Below are positions 1 to 8,589 of a DNA stretch of 64,000 nt, one piece after another. Within the stretch, counting starts at the first letter, position 1; the number at the start of each line of letters is the position of its first letter. The notes under the pieces are model-generated. The model was not told the origin of the DNA. It made no database searches and worked only from the letters and a program-made list of their open reading frames with translations. This DNA is from Paenibacillaceae bacterium. GTDB taxonomy: Bacteria > Bacillota > Bacilli > Paenibacillales > CANHGK01. The stretch is taken from assembly GCA_947460235.1 (NCBI GenBank), contig CANHGK010000001.1, positions 1 to 64,000 on the forward strand, in the 5' to 3' direction. The translations under genes were made by a program, and so were the position numbers.

Positions 1-1433
1 AAACCTTGCGGACCTTCTGGACCGATTGGACCTTGCGGACCTGTTGCACCCGTTAAACCTTGTGGACCTTCTGGACCGATTGGACCTTGTGGACCTTCTG
101 GGCCGATTGGACCTTGCGGACCTGTTGCACCCGTTAAACCTTGCGGACCTTCTGGACCGATTGGACCTTGTGGACCTGTTGCACCCGTTAAACCTTGCGG
201 ACCTTCCGGTCCGATTGGACCTTGTGGACCTTCTGGACCGATGGGACCTTGTGGACCTGTTGCTCCCGTTAACCCTTGTGGACCTTCTGGACCAATTGGA
301 CCTTGTGGACCTTCTGGACCGATAGGACCTTGTGGACCTGTTGCTCCCGTTAAACCTTGCGGACCTTCTGGTCCCGTTAAACCTTGCGGACCTTCTGGTC
401 CGATTGGACCTTGTGGACCCGTTGCTCCCGTTAAACCTTGCGGACCTTCTGGACCGATTGGACCTTGCGGACCTGTTGCACCCGTTAAACCTTGTGGACC
501 TTCTGGACCGATTGGACCTTGCGGACCTTCTGGACCGATTGGACCTTGCGGACCCGTTGCTCCCGTTAAACCTTGCGGACCTTCTGGTCCGACTGGACCT
601 TGTGGACCTGTTGCACCCGTTAAACCTTGCGGACCTTCTGGTCCGATTGGACCTTGTGGACCTGTTGCTCCCGTTAAACCTTGCGGACCTTCTGGACCGA
701 CTGGACCTTGCGGACCCGTTGCTCCCGTTAAACCTTGTGGACCTTCTGGACCGATTGGACCTTGCGGACCTTCCGGACCGATTGGACCTTGTGGACCTGT
801 TGCACCCGTTAAACCTTGTGGACCTTCTGGGCCGATTGGACCTTGCGGACCTTCTGGGCCGATTGGACCTTGCGGACCTTCTGGACCAATTGGACCTTGT
901 GGACCTGTTGCTCCCGTTAAACCTTGCGGACCTTCCGGACCAATTGGACCTTGCGGACCTTCTGGTCCGACTGGACCTTGTGGACCTGTTGCACCCGTTA
1001 AACCTTGCGGACCTTCTGGTCCGATTGGACCTTGCGGACCTGCTGGGCCTTGTGGACCGATTGGACCTTGTGGGCCTGCTGGGCCTTCTGGACCGATTGG
1101 ACCGCATGGACCTTGTGGACCTGCTGGACCTTGCGGACCTTCTGGTCCTTGCTGTCCTTGTTTACCTTCAATTCCTTGAGGACCTGCCGGCCCTTCTGGT
1201 CCCTGAAGACCTGCTGGACCTTGTGATCCTTGTGAACCTTGAGATCCTGCTGGTCCTTGTGGACCCGTTGCACCTTGCGAACCTTGCGGACCCTGAATAC
1301 CTTGCGGGCCTTGTGGGCCAACGCAACAATGACAATCATTACAATCTGGATCCAATAAATTTTTATTTTCCAAAGACCCGGCTTCGACTATTCCATCTTT
1401 TTCAATTTCCGATTTTGATTTTCGTTGATACAT
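1..1433 (-). CDS. Collagen-like (Gly-X-Y) surface protein, BclA type, partial at its 3' end
   Basis: The frame opens with ATG at 1433 behind AGGAGTG and has no stop before the window edge, so the C-terminus is missing (about 477 residues seen). The first ~38 residues are hydrophilic and end in a Cys cluster ([11 protein letters not shown]). The rest is unbroken Gly-X-Y: first irregular triplets rich in GPQ, GSQ and GPA, then two 9-residue blocks, GPQGLTGAT and GPQGPIGPE, alternating in varied order. Such proteins form trimeric collagen-like stalks. In spore-formers (BclA family) they make the exosporium nap or the tip fibrillae of appendages, with a C-terminal globular trimerisation domain that would lie to the left of this window. 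No classical signal peptide is visible, which fits assembly on a spore inside the mother cell. It is divergent from an Ena-like gene. Spore location is inferred. Confidence 0.9.
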   Translation of the reverse strand, partial: MYQRKSKSEIEKDGIVEAGSLENKNLLDPDCNDCHCCVGPQGPQGIQGPQGSQGATGPQGPAGSQGSQGSQGPAGLQGPEGPAGPQGIEGKQGQQGPEGPQGPAGPQGPCGPIGPEGPAGPQGPIGPQGPAGPQGPIGPEGPQGLTGATGPQGPVGPEGPQGPIGPEGPQGLTGATGPQGPIGPEGPQGPIGPEGPQGPIGPEGPQGLTGATGPQGPIGPEGPQGPIGPEGPQGLTGATGPQGPVGPEGPQGLTGATGPQGPIGPEGPQGLTGATGPQGPVGPEGPQGLTGATGPQGPIGPEGPQGPIGPEGPQGLTGATGPQGPIGPEGPQGLTGATGPQGPIGPEGPQGLTGPEGPQGLTGATGPQGPIGPEGPQGPIGPEGPQGLTGATGPQGPIGPEGPQGPIGPEGPQGLTGATGPQGPIGPEGPQGLTGATGPQGPIGPEGPQGPIGPEGPQGLTGATGPQGPIGPEGPQG

Positions 1434-1679
1434 TATAAATCTCTTCACTCCTTTTTTTGAAACTTAACGCATCGTATTAAGCGGAGTGATGCCTAGTAAG
1501 GGCAATTCGATCGATCAATTACAGCTACTCGAGACTTCGCATTGATTCGAAAATAAAAGTCCAAAAATAATAATAATGAAACGATTTAACAAAAAAATAA
1601 ATCGCAAGAAGCGCACATTCCAAATTGCGGTCAATCGCATATCTAATAAAATGCAAAAAAAATTGGAGGAATGTCCACG

Positions 1680-2093
1680 ATGCTACATTCATTAACTAAC
1701 AATCAATATGCCAATGTCTCAAACGGAAATTTTTCTTGTTGCTCTCAAAAATCGTACGTTCAAGACCAAATTTGTTTTCCGTTCAATATCATTCCCGTCA
1801 CAAATTCGTTTTTTCAGGAGTTATATGTTGCAGGCATCAATCCTACAAAACTTTTCTCCACGGGGACAATTTTTGTTAGCTCTGCTCCCGTTTCAAGAAT
1901 CATTACGTTAAATTTTTATATTGGCGGTAGCGCAAGTACTCTTGTTAATTCAGTACAAATAACCCCAGGAACAACACTCTCGTTTACACAATCTGGATTT
2001 GACACAATTGAATTGGCCGTTTCTGCATGTCACACAAACACACCAAACATCACCGGAAATGTATGTATGACGGTGCGTTATCCAGTTAATTAA
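1680..2093 (+). CDS. Endospore-appendage-like subunit (DUF3992/Ena type)
   Basis: 137 residues from ATG 1680, which sits about 10 nt after GGAGG; an in-frame ATG at 1671 is only 1 nt from that site and so less likely. The N-terminal ~30 residues are a polar arm holding a CysCys pair (SCCSQ) and then a third Cys (DQICFPF). A beta-rich body follows (FYIGGSASTLVNSVQI, TPGTTLSFTQSGFDTIEL) with two more Cys near the end (SACHT, NVCMTVRYPVN). This layout, a flexible arm with a CC motif, a jelly-roll-like body and Cys for cross-subunit disulfides, matches the DUF3992 proteins that polymerise into S-type endospore appendages of Bacillus cereus. The neighbouring collagen-like gene supports a fibre-plus-tip arrangement. 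The family call rests on motif pattern and length only. Alternative: another Cys-rich exosporium protein. Confidence 0.6.
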   Translation: MLHSLTNNQYANVSNGNFSCCSQKSYVQDQICFPFNIIPVTNSFFQELYVAGINPTKLFSTGTIFVSSAPVSRIITLNFYIGGSASTLVNSVQITPGTTLSFTQSGFDTIELAVSACHTNTPNITGNVCMTVRYPVN

Positions 2094-2148
2094 ACAGTAT
2101 AAAAAAAGATTTGACCGCTCAACTCCTCTAACTCCTCTTTTCGATCAA

Positions 2149-2372
2149 TAAAAAACAGCCTATGTATTTGCCACACAACGATTCCATAGCAATTCAGGCC
2201 TTGTTGTGACTTGCACCGATCCATACAGAACTAACGTATTGCTAGGCCTCTATTCTTCTTTCAACAACGAAGCGACTTTCGGTCAATGATTCGAAGTGTA
2301 ATTAATTGTTGGTCTGACGCCGCGCCTGCACCACTTGCGTGGGAGAACCATGATTTTAATGTTTTAAAAATG
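2149..2372 (+). pseudogene. Possible decayed reading frame of unknown family
   Basis: This lies in the only long gene-free stretch (2094-2433). From 2149 to the stop at 2287-2289 one frame reads like protein (AYVFATQRFHSNSGLVV, then TCTDPYRTNVLLGLYSSF, then NNEATFGQ). Just where it stops, a second frame opens with ATG at 2287 and again reads like protein (MIRSVINCWSDAAPAPLAWE, then NHDFNVLK), up to the hairpin at 2373. There is no start codon or ribosome binding site for the first part, and the two parts are in different frames. This looks like the end of a gene broken by a frameshift. I do not recognise the family, and chance is not excluded for so short a stretch. Confidence 0.25.
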
Positions 2373-2405
2373 AAACCTCCGCAGCTGAAAAGACCGCGGA
2401 GGTTT
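2373..2405. terminator. Rho-independent terminator, possibly bidirectional
   Basis: AAACCTCCGC (2373-2382) pairs with GCGGAGGTTT (2396-2405) around a 13-nt loop. It lies between the + strand appendage region and the end of the - strand DUF1232 gene and could serve both. Confidence 0.7.
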
Positions 2406-2433
2406 TGGTTCAAATAGATACCACTATTTTTTA

Positions 2434-2796
2434 TTATTTTTGTCCAAAATCCTTTTCATACAAAAGCTGACTCGCTTGATTGCGATGCGCAGCCGTTATG
2501 TGCGTACTGAGCGAACCAATCGCTGCGGCTATTGCACCCGCATCATCCGTCAAACCAACAATCGGTAGCACATCGGCTACCAAATCCGTTGGTAAAATGA
2601 AATATGCAAGTGCGGTAAACGCAATTGCACGCGCATAAAGTGGTGTCTTTGCGTCCAGTGCACAGTAGTATAAACAAACCGCTTCAAAAACAAAAGGGAC
2701 TTTTCCGGCAAAATGTTTGAGTTTATGAAAAAAATGTTCCTTCACGTATGGCTCATCGTCGCCAATTTTCTTGAATTGTTCATCAGAGTTGTTCAT
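2434..2796 (-). CDS. YkvA/DUF1232 family small membrane protein
   Basis: 120 residues. The DUF1232 core spans about residues 40-95. It holds the family's YCALDAKTPLYARAIAFTAL stretch followed by AYFILPTDLVADVLPIVGL and TDDAGAI, with a conserved Pro-Asp (here PTDLVAD) after a hydrophobic helix. Proteins of this family are small, probably membrane-associated, and of unknown biochemical role; the B. subtilis relative is YkvA. The ATG follows the stop of the upstream gene by 6 nt without a strong site of its own, so translation is probably coupled to it. Transcription ends near the hairpin at 2373-2405. Confidence 0.85.
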   Translation of the reverse strand: MNNSDEQFKKIGDDEPYVKEHFFHKLKHFAGKVPFVFEAVCLYYCALDAKTPLYARAIAFTALAYFILPTDLVADVLPIVGLTDDAGAIAAAIGSLSTHITAAHRNQASQLLYEKDFGQK

Positions 2797-2802
2797 CGGA
2801 TT

Positions 2803-3333
2803 TCAGTCCATTTCTTCGAAAATAACGCCGTCCAAATGTTGTTTTGCCTGTAACACGTATTCCAATATCGAATCCAATTCATTCGATAATTCATTACTTA
2901 GACTGTCACTCTTTAGCGTGATCAATCGTTCAAGTTTTACCATCGCATTCAGCACAGAAATATGTGCATCGGGCAATGATTCACCAGTATATCCGCTTTC
3001 GTGCGCAGTCCCTACTTCGCTCTGAATCTGGAAATGCTCGATTAATCGATACAAAAAAACGCGAAGATTTTTCAAATCACCAAGCACATCATCAAGTGGA
3101 TATTCCATCGTTTTACCGACGGAATTACTGAGTTGAACGACATTTGAGTTGGGAATTATGGTCAGTTTCAAAGATTCAAATTCAGCGTATGACTCGGACA
3201 TTTGCTTAAACCACGCTTTGACTTCTTTTGCGGATTCAAATTCAAAAGCGAGTTTCTCAACGTTTTCTTCCATGATCTCGCGAAACCAGTTTTCCGTTTC
3301 GGTAATGATATAAGACACAAACATCGAATTCAT
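2803..3333 (-). CDS. Hypothetical protein, first gene of a pair with the DUF1232 gene
   Basis: 176 residues, acidic and apparently soluble, with no signal peptide or membrane segment. The ATG at 3333 has a good site (GGAGGGG about 6 nt upstream). The middle has a helical stretch with DVLGDLKNLRVFLYRLIEHF, and the last third (MVKLERLITLKSDSLSNELS, then NELDSILEYVLQAKQHL) is likely coiled or helical. I do not recognise a family. It is transcribed with the DUF1232 gene 6 nt downstream and lies just downstream of the clostripain-like gene on the same strand, so all three may share a transcript. Confidence 0.6.
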   Translation of the reverse strand: MNSMFVSYIITETENWFREIMEENVEKLAFEFESAKEVKAWFKQMSESYAEFESLKLTIIPNSNVVQLSNSVGKTMEYPLDDVLGDLKNLRVFLYRLIEHFQIQSEVGTAHESGYTGESLPDAHISVLNAMVKLERLITLKSDSLSNELSNELDSILEYVLQAKQHLDGVIFEEMD

Positions 3334-3361
3334 CGGGTACCCCTCCGTATATTTCGTTCGA

Positions 3362-5233
3362 TTACTCGGTCACATCGTACACATCAAAATCGGTATAGGT
3401 CATATTTTGTGCAAAGTCTTCAATCGCGAATCCAAATGTGTAAGCTCCTTTCGGTAGCGGATTGCGTTCAATTTTCGTCGTTTTCGAGAAAATTAATTTC
3501 GTCCCGTTCTGATATGTCGTTTTCCCCGTCTTCTCATCATACACTTCAAGGAGCGGAACAATGACATCACCTTTCTTCAATTTGGTAATGTCACGGTCAA
3601 CGACATTTGTTTTTTCGTCGATCCCTTCCCAGGCACCAAGAATTTTGTAGGTATCGGAATCATAATTGTAATCCACATATAAGTCGACATCTTCGTTATT
3701 CAAAAGTGCAGGAACTGTATAAATGGCATGGTCATCGTATTGTTGGTCAATATCCATTGTAATAAAAGAACCATTTAATGTTACCCATTCACCGCTCCAT
3801 TGACTTGATAACACACCCGTATCCTCGTTAAAATCGATGTCATTGTCTAGTCCTAGCATTAGTGTTTTTGTTTCTTCTTTATTTAAGTATTTCCCAAGCA
3901 CAGAATATGCGTCTGAAACATCATCGAGTTGATTTTTTGGAATTACAAATTGCGTAAGATCAGCATTTCCATTTTGACCTTTCACATTCGTAAGATTAGA
4001 ATCTGGCAATTCAACACCTGTTGTTCTACTTAATATCCCGTCTGAAAACGTCCAAATCAAATCTTCGAACGCACTAGACATTCCAACGGTTGAATACACA
4101 TCCAAATTACTCTCGAAATTATCTTGATCCCAATATGGGAAATACACAGAAAGCCCCGTCGCATGAGGCGCGAGTACCGATGTTAGCTTGGATTTAACTG
4201 CGTTTTTGACTGCGCGGATCACTGCTTCACTCTCTGCCGGATGCTTTGCACTTGTTCTTAGCGCAAGATCACCAAGGTCAACCATGTCAGAATTGTCTTC
4301 TGGGTTGGAGCCTTTACCGAATGATTCTGCGATGTTACGCTGCTTTGCCAACCAATTCAATTGTGACTTGGCCGTTAAATCATTATTTAATACGCGAACC
4401 CATGATTCCATCGCTGAAATGAGCGGTTTAATTTGATCAAGTTGAATGACAGATAGTGTAATCTCTTCATCCGTCTGATTTGCATAAGCTTGATTATAAA
4501 ACCCATCAGAAATTACTTTCCCTATTGCTGCACCCTTGATCGTCGGCTGTCTGATCAGCGCATTCAGGATCGGTTTGTAATCCCAACCATGGTTCGGTTC
4601 GAGTTCCTCCGACCCGACCATATAATTCGCAAATGGGGCAAGTGTGTATGCCGTCTCTAGCGTCGCCATGAGACAAGCATCAAACCCAATCCATTCAAAT
4701 TTCACATTCGTTTTTGATTTTGCAGCTGATAAAGCAGATTTTAATTCGGATAATGTAAGTGTGTCCCCATCAAATAAATCATCTGAACCGAAGCCATTGA
4801 CTGCTCCAGCACCGTGATTCCATAAAACCATTCCATATTGATTTGCTGGAAAATTAGCCACACCAAAACGGATAAAATCTGTCAACGTGTTCGGACTAGC
4901 CATATCTAGCAATCCAAGATTACCATTTAATTTCGTTAGTTTGCCCTTCGTCACTTTCCAACGCTGCGTCGATTGTGCAGAAATTCCTTTCGTGTGCCAT
5001 TGTGTCGACCCCCCGGTTTGAACAATGACGTTCACACCTGCGTTTGACTCAGCCTTCATCATTTCCAGCAAGTCGTTCGTTGCAGCAGCGCCGTTACTTT
5101 CTAGATCACTTCCGACCATATAAACAAACACCGTATAATTCGCCTTTTTCAATGGTGCTGACACGACTAAACCGATGGACTGCGATAAAAATAGCGCAAA
5201 AACAAGTGCGCTCAGTGCAATTTTTTTTAACAT
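3362..5233 (-). CDS. Secreted clostripain-family (C11) cysteine peptidase
   Basis: 623 residues from ATG 5233 behind GGGGAGAG. Residues 1-26 are a signal peptide (MLKK, a hydrophobic core, then VVSA). The C11 catalytic region spans about residues 30-390: an opening strand YTVFVYMVGSDLESNG, the catalytic His140 in LWNHGAG and the catalytic Cys187 in GFDACLMATLE. The following segment SEELEPNHGWDY is also typical. Family members are caspase-fold endopeptidases, often Arg-specific and Ca-dependent. The C-terminal ~200 residues are beta-rich (LNGSFITMDIDQQYDDHAIY and following) and may form an accessory domain. The protein should act outside the cell or in the wall. The gene stands about 28 nt upstream of the next one on the same strand. 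Substrate unknown. Confidence 0.9.
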   Translation of the reverse strand: MLKKIALSALVFALFLSQSIGLVVSAPLKKANYTVFVYMVGSDLESNGAAATNDLLEMMKAESNAGVNVIVQTGGSTQWHTKGISAQSTQRWKVTKGKLTKLNGNLGLLDMASPNTLTDFIRFGVANFPANQYGMVLWNHGAGAVNGFGSDDLFDGDTLTLSELKSALSAAKSKTNVKFEWIGFDACLMATLETAYTLAPFANYMVGSEELEPNHGWDYKPILNALIRQPTIKGAAIGKVISDGFYNQAYANQTDEEITLSVIQLDQIKPLISAMESWVRVLNNDLTAKSQLNWLAKQRNIAESFGKGSNPEDNSDMVDLGDLALRTSAKHPAESEAVIRAVKNAVKSKLTSVLAPHATGLSVYFPYWDQDNFESNLDVYSTVGMSSAFEDLIWTFSDGILSRTTGVELPDSNLTNVKGQNGNADLTQFVIPKNQLDDVSDAYSVLGKYLNKEETKTLMLGLDNDIDFNEDTGVLSSQWSGEWVTLNGSFITMDIDQQYDDHAIYTVPALLNNEDVDLYVDYNYDSDTYKILGAWEGIDEKTNVVDRDITKLKKGDVIVPLLEVYDEKTGKTTYQNGTKLIFSKTTKIERNPLPKGAYTFGFAIEDFAQNMTYTDFDVYDVTE

Positions 5234-5341
5234 CTGTAACTCTCCCCTAAAAATATGATTTAATTATTCTACCTTCTATTCAACCATTTTCCGAACAAGA
5301 AAGCATTAACTTTACTCATGAAAAAGGAGATTATTAAAATC

Positions 5342-7066
5342 ATGTCCAAATGGATTACCTTGATTTCACGCATGACGGAGACTTTTGTACAAAGTATAAA
5401 ACAGTTTCCCATCGCCATCACGTGTGCTGCGTTCGCTTCTAGCTGTTTAGTGGTTATGATTCATAATGGTCAAGGCACAATGGATTCGGTGTTGACCCAG
5501 CTAATTCTTGCATTTGCACTTGGGTTTCCTGTTTTTATTGCGCGCAGCATTGTCATTGAACGCTGGCCAATCTCGAAAAGATTATCTCTCATTAGCGTCC
5601 TACTATTAGGCGTTTCCATTGGGGCATATGTATTTTGGATGGCCGCTGACGTTTCCATGATGTCAATGACACGCTATCTCGCGATATCCCTGGTGATGTA
5701 TTTGTGCGTTTTTATCGTATTTACTTGGAAACGGCGAGCACTGTTCGATGCATTTATGATGCATGTGATCAATCGAACCGCAGAAACCGCACTCGTAAGT
5801 CTTGTGATTACGGCAAGTTTAATCGCAATCGTCGGAACGATTAAATCCCTTTTCATAACAACGTTCGACGAAAAAATCTTCGCAGAGATTGGATTCATCA
5901 TTTGCGGTTGGTTTGCACCAAGTTATTTGTTAGGAAAATTCCCGGATGAAACATCCTTAAAACATATGAAATTTGATTCAAAAATTTGGCGTACGTTACT
6001 TGTTCAAATTGCAATTCCGCTTACGATCATATATGCAACCATTTTGTATGCCTATTTTGTAAAAATCATCATCACAGGTGAATGGCCAATCGGAATGGTT
6101 GCTAATTTGGTGTTATGGTTCGGCATCATTTGCATCATTTTAATGATATTGGTTGCAACATACAGCGAATCGAGCACGTTCATCCGCCGCTATTTAAGGT
6201 TATTTCCACTTGTATTAATCCCGCTATTTGGAATGCTTTTTATGGCCGTTGGGGTTCGCGTTCTCGATTATGGATGGACAGAACCTCGCTATGATGTCGT
6301 GGCCATTGGGGTGTGGGTCGTAGGTGTTTCGCTTTATTATGGAGTTGTGCGATCTGTCTCGCAATTATACGTGCTCGCTACATTGGCAATTGTGATGGTC
6401 GTTATGATGTTCGGACCATGGAGTAGTTTTGACGTATCCATCGCTAGTCAAAATGCACGATTCGAACAAATCATGAATCAGCATGGATTGATCAAAAACG
6501 GCATATTATCACCGGCATCGAAAGGAACATTTTCCGACAACGAAATGGATCAGATTGATGGTATCTTGAACTATTTTTCGAGCAATCATGCATTGAAGGA
6601 TCTTTCAGTTTTGCCGAAAGGATTCACGTTTTACGAGGTGGAACGCTGGTTCGGATACAATCAAGAATTTCGAGTTCGAGATACTAACGCCTCATTCAAC
6701 TATGAGATCGACCAACAAGCAGTAGACGTTACCGGTTATGACAAAATGGTTTCTTTTGATCATTTTTCCGTTCAAAAAACAAGCATCTCGAATCACTATT
6801 CATGCGCATACGACACAACCACGAATTTTTTTACGATTCAAGACGCCACTCACGCGGTGCTTCGAGAAAACATCGCTGATTTTGCATTAGACGTTTATCA
6901 GCACAATAAGCCATTAACGACTCAACAACATGCTTTGTTACGTGTATCCGATCAGTTCGATGTAAAAATCGTGCTCAAATCATTCGACGGACATCTCGAT
7001 GAACGTTCCCAAGAGCCGAAGATCGATCAAGTCTCATTTATCGTGTTGATCCACTCGAAAAACTAG
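5342..7066 (+). CDS. DUF4153 family multi-pass membrane protein
   Basis: 574 residues if ATG 5342 is used (AAGGAG about 12 nt upstream); ATG 5318 gives 582 residues but has no ribosome binding site. The first two thirds are about ten hydrophobic segments. The last third is soluble and contains a repeated pattern of short charged strands (LPKGFTFYEVERWFGYNQEF, FRVRDTNASF). This is the layout of the DUF4153 family, whose members in Bacteroidetes and Firmicutes have no proven function. The gene is divergent from the clostripain-like gene (5233), so the 5234-5341 stretch should hold both promoters. Confidence 0.7.
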   Translation: MSKWITLISRMTETFVQSIKQFPIAITCAAFASSCLVVMIHNGQGTMDSVLTQLILAFALGFPVFIARSIVIERWPISKRLSLISVLLLGVSIGAYVFWMAADVSMMSMTRYLAISLVMYLCVFIVFTWKRRALFDAFMMHVINRTAETALVSLVITASLIAIVGTIKSLFITTFDEKIFAEIGFIICGWFAPSYLLGKFPDETSLKHMKFDSKIWRTLLVQIAIPLTIIYATILYAYFVKIIITGEWPIGMVANLVLWFGIICIILMILVATYSESSTFIRRYLRLFPLVLIPLFGMLFMAVGVRVLDYGWTEPRYDVVAIGVWVVGVSLYYGVVRSVSQLYVLATLAIVMVVMMFGPWSSFDVSIASQNARFEQIMNQHGLIKNGILSPASKGTFSDNEMDQIDGILNYFSSNHALKDLSVLPKGFTFYEVERWFGYNQEFRVRDTNASFNYEIDQQAVDVTGYDKMVSFDHFSVQKTSISNHYSCAYDTTTNFFTIQDATHAVLRENIADFALDVYQHNKPLTTQQHALLRVSDQFDVKIVLKSFDGHLDERSQEPKIDQVSFIVLIHSKN

Positions 7067-7078
7067 TCATACGCCCAG

Positions 7079-7104
7079 ACCAATTTAGTTTATGTTCATA
7101 TATT
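7079..7104 (+). promoter_or_regulatory. Sigma-K-like promoter for the SPOCS-like genes
   Basis: AC at 7079-7080, a 16-nt spacer, then CATATATT at 7097-7104. This fits the late mother-cell consensus AC-N16/17-CATANNNT. The gene's ribosome binding site (GGGGAGG) is about 30 nt downstream. The -10 is also inside a small inverted repeat (GTTCA/TGAAC). Confidence 0.5.
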
Positions 7105-7148
7105 GAACGTAGTGTAAAAAAACTAATTGCTCATGGGGAGGTACACAT

Positions 7149-7739
7149 ATGTCCTGTCATTGTTGCAATCCGCAACCCGTGCACCAAACACCGACACCAG
7201 CCATGGAGTGCATTCAAGTCAATAGCGTGATTGGCTCGAAAACCGTTCAAAAAGTGGCTGAATTGACGTTGCCACTTGCATCCATCGGCATCCCCGAAGG
7301 CATTACACCGGTTATTATCGCGAACCCTGGGGGAATTGTGATGCGCGGTACGCTTATTGACGGAAAAGTAATCAACAGCGGATACGTCCCAATTTTGCTG
7401 ACGATTCCTGTGGCGACTCCAGTTACGATTGCGCTTAACTTACCGTTTCAGGCAGAAACTGAATTCCCAGGCGCATGTACAGGCGATCAATTGACAGAAA
7501 CGTTGCCAGTAATTGAAGGCGTCATTCCACCGGTAATTACACCCGCTGGATCCGTGATATCCGGCGTTGTGGTCTCAACGATTACACTGAAAGCAATTAT
7601 TCGCACAACGATTACCGTTACGCGGAGCAAAATCGTGCAAGGATTTTTTAATGTGTGCGGCGATGTGAATCCTGATCGCTGTGTGACGGTCCAACCGACA
7701 GCGCCGACTGTAAAAACACAAACTTTTTTCGCACCATAA
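7149..7739 (+). CDS. Cys-rich SPOCS-like (DUF3794) probable spore coat/exosporium protein
   Basis: 196 residues from ATG 7149 (GGGGAGG 7 nt upstream). The N-terminus is Cys-rich (MSCHCCNPQP, then MECIQV). The body has the pattern of a SPOCS domain: a strand ending in GTLIDGKVINSGYVPILL, a paired strand VTIALNLPFQAETEFPGACT, and a final strand LKAIIRTTITVTR. SPOCS domains occur in spore morphogenetic proteins such as SafA partners and SipL. A further Cys pair (NVCGDVNPDRC) follows. The sigma-K-like promoter upstream and the paralogous gene just downstream support a late spore-surface role, with Cys for disulfide cross-linking. The domain call is by pattern, without a profile search. Confidence 0.6.
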   Translation: MSCHCCNPQPVHQTPTPAMECIQVNSVIGSKTVQKVAELTLPLASIGIPEGITPVIIANPGGIVMRGTLIDGKVINSGYVPILLTIPVATPVTIALNLPFQAETEFPGACTGDQLTETLPVIEGVIPPVITPAGSVISGVVVSTITLKAIIRTTITVTRSKIVQGFFNVCGDVNPDRCVTVQPTAPTVKTQTFFAP

Positions 7740-7807
7740 TTCAGTTGTCATGAAAAAGTTTCCTTACTCATAGGATTGTTCTAGATGATGCAGGAAGGTG
7801 GCGCAGT

Positions 7808-8386
7808 TTGATGGTGCAAGTGGGCACACCGCAACAAGTATATGAAATCAAAACGACGAATATTGTCGTTCAAGAATTGATCTATGAACAAGTATTTCAA
7901 GTTCCTGCGGAAGCACGGCTAAAATCGAGTGATCTTGGCATTTCGGAACAAAAATGTATGAGCGCAGATTGGCAAGTAATTGTTGTCCCTGATAGTGTAC
8001 ACTGTCGATGGTCTCTTTTTGCAGGTGGTGTCGTCGTGATTGGTTACATTGAAGTCCGCGTCGTCACGTCACCAAGTCATTGGAAACGCTTAGTGCTCCC
8101 ATTTCAAGTGGAATTATATTGCGATCAAGCCGTGCAAGGCATGCTTATCAATCTTTCTCCATTGGAACCAATTTTTACGCTTCAACCCTATTGTATTCCA
8201 TCCAGTGAAGCTTCCTCTGCACGTGTCGTTTTCAAAGTCATTTTGCGTGGTCGATTAACAATTACACAACCGAGAATATCACAATTGACCGTCCCAGTTT
8301 CTGATCCACTCATCCCCGGGGGTCCTACTACGGGAACAATGGGCACTGCCCAACCAGAAATTGTAAATTGTCAATGCGAAGAATGA
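7808..8386 (+). CDS. SPOCS-like probable spore-surface protein, paralogue of the upstream gene
   Basis: About 192 residues. TTG 7808 lies 7 nt after AAGGTG and ATG 7811 lies 10 nt after it; either may start the protein. It repeats the order of motifs in the upstream protein: GGVVVIGYIEVRVVTSP as the first strand pair, RLVLPFQVELYCDQAVQG as the second, and VVFKVILRGRLTITQPRI as the last. It lacks the Cys-rich start but has Cys in the body and ends NCQCEE, so the cysteines have moved to the C-terminus. It is 68 nt behind the upstream gene and probably in the same transcript; the hairpin at 8398-8443 ends the pair. Mature location inferred as spore coat or exosporium. Confidence 0.55.
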   Translation: MMVQVGTPQQVYEIKTTNIVVQELIYEQVFQVPAEARLKSSDLGISEQKCMSADWQVIVVPDSVHCRWSLFAGGVVVIGYIEVRVVTSPSHWKRLVLPFQVELYCDQAVQGMLINLSPLEPIFTLQPYCIPSSEASSARVVFKVILRGRLTITQPRISQLTVPVSDPLIPGGPTTGTMGTAQPEIVNCQCEE

Positions 8387-8397
8387 TTCGAACACAA

Positions 8398-8443
8398 AAA
8401 GACTGTCCGACGAGAAGCCGCGGCTTCCAAGCGCACAGTCTTT
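8398..8443 (+). terminator. Rho-independent terminator of the SPOCS-like pair
   Basis: AAAGACTGT (8398-8406) pairs with ACAGTCTTT (8435-8443). Inside it is a second perfect hairpin GAAGCCG/CGGCTTC (8414-8427). Confidence 0.7.
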
Positions 8444-8548
8444 AAACTATGATTTCTGATATATTCTTCCTTCATGTGGGACAAGTTCAATTCGACCGCC
8501 CAGATGGTGGAAATGAGGTAATCATTCCACGGTTAACATAAAAATAGA

Positions 8549-8587
8549 AAAATCAGCAACATTCCCGGCCAGGAACGTGCTGATTTT
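8549..8587 (-). terminator. Rho-independent terminator of the SLH/cohesin-like gene
   Basis: AAAATCAGCA (8549-8558) pairs with TGCTGATTTT (8578-8587), with a smaller inner stem. It starts 3 nt after the stop codon on the - strand. The 8444-8548 stretch between this and the previous terminator shows no gene I can support. Confidence 0.75.
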
Positions 8588-8589
8588 GT

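Noticed and set aside
26-1438. Long + strand open frames rich in GPCGPSGP or LDLVDLL
   Set aside because: They are antisense shadows of the collagen-like gene. The - strand frame has a proper start, ribosome binding site and non-repetitive head, while the + strand frames have only repeat-derived codons.
1638-1645. CATATCTA upstream of the Ena-like gene as a sporulation -10
   Set aside because: The last consensus base does not match and no -35 at the right distance was found, so it was not annotated.
8450-8526. Short - strand reading HFHHLGGRIELVPHEG just after the SPOCS-like pair
   Set aside because: It looks like a protein end but has no start codon or ribosome binding site and is closed by a stop after about 24 codons.
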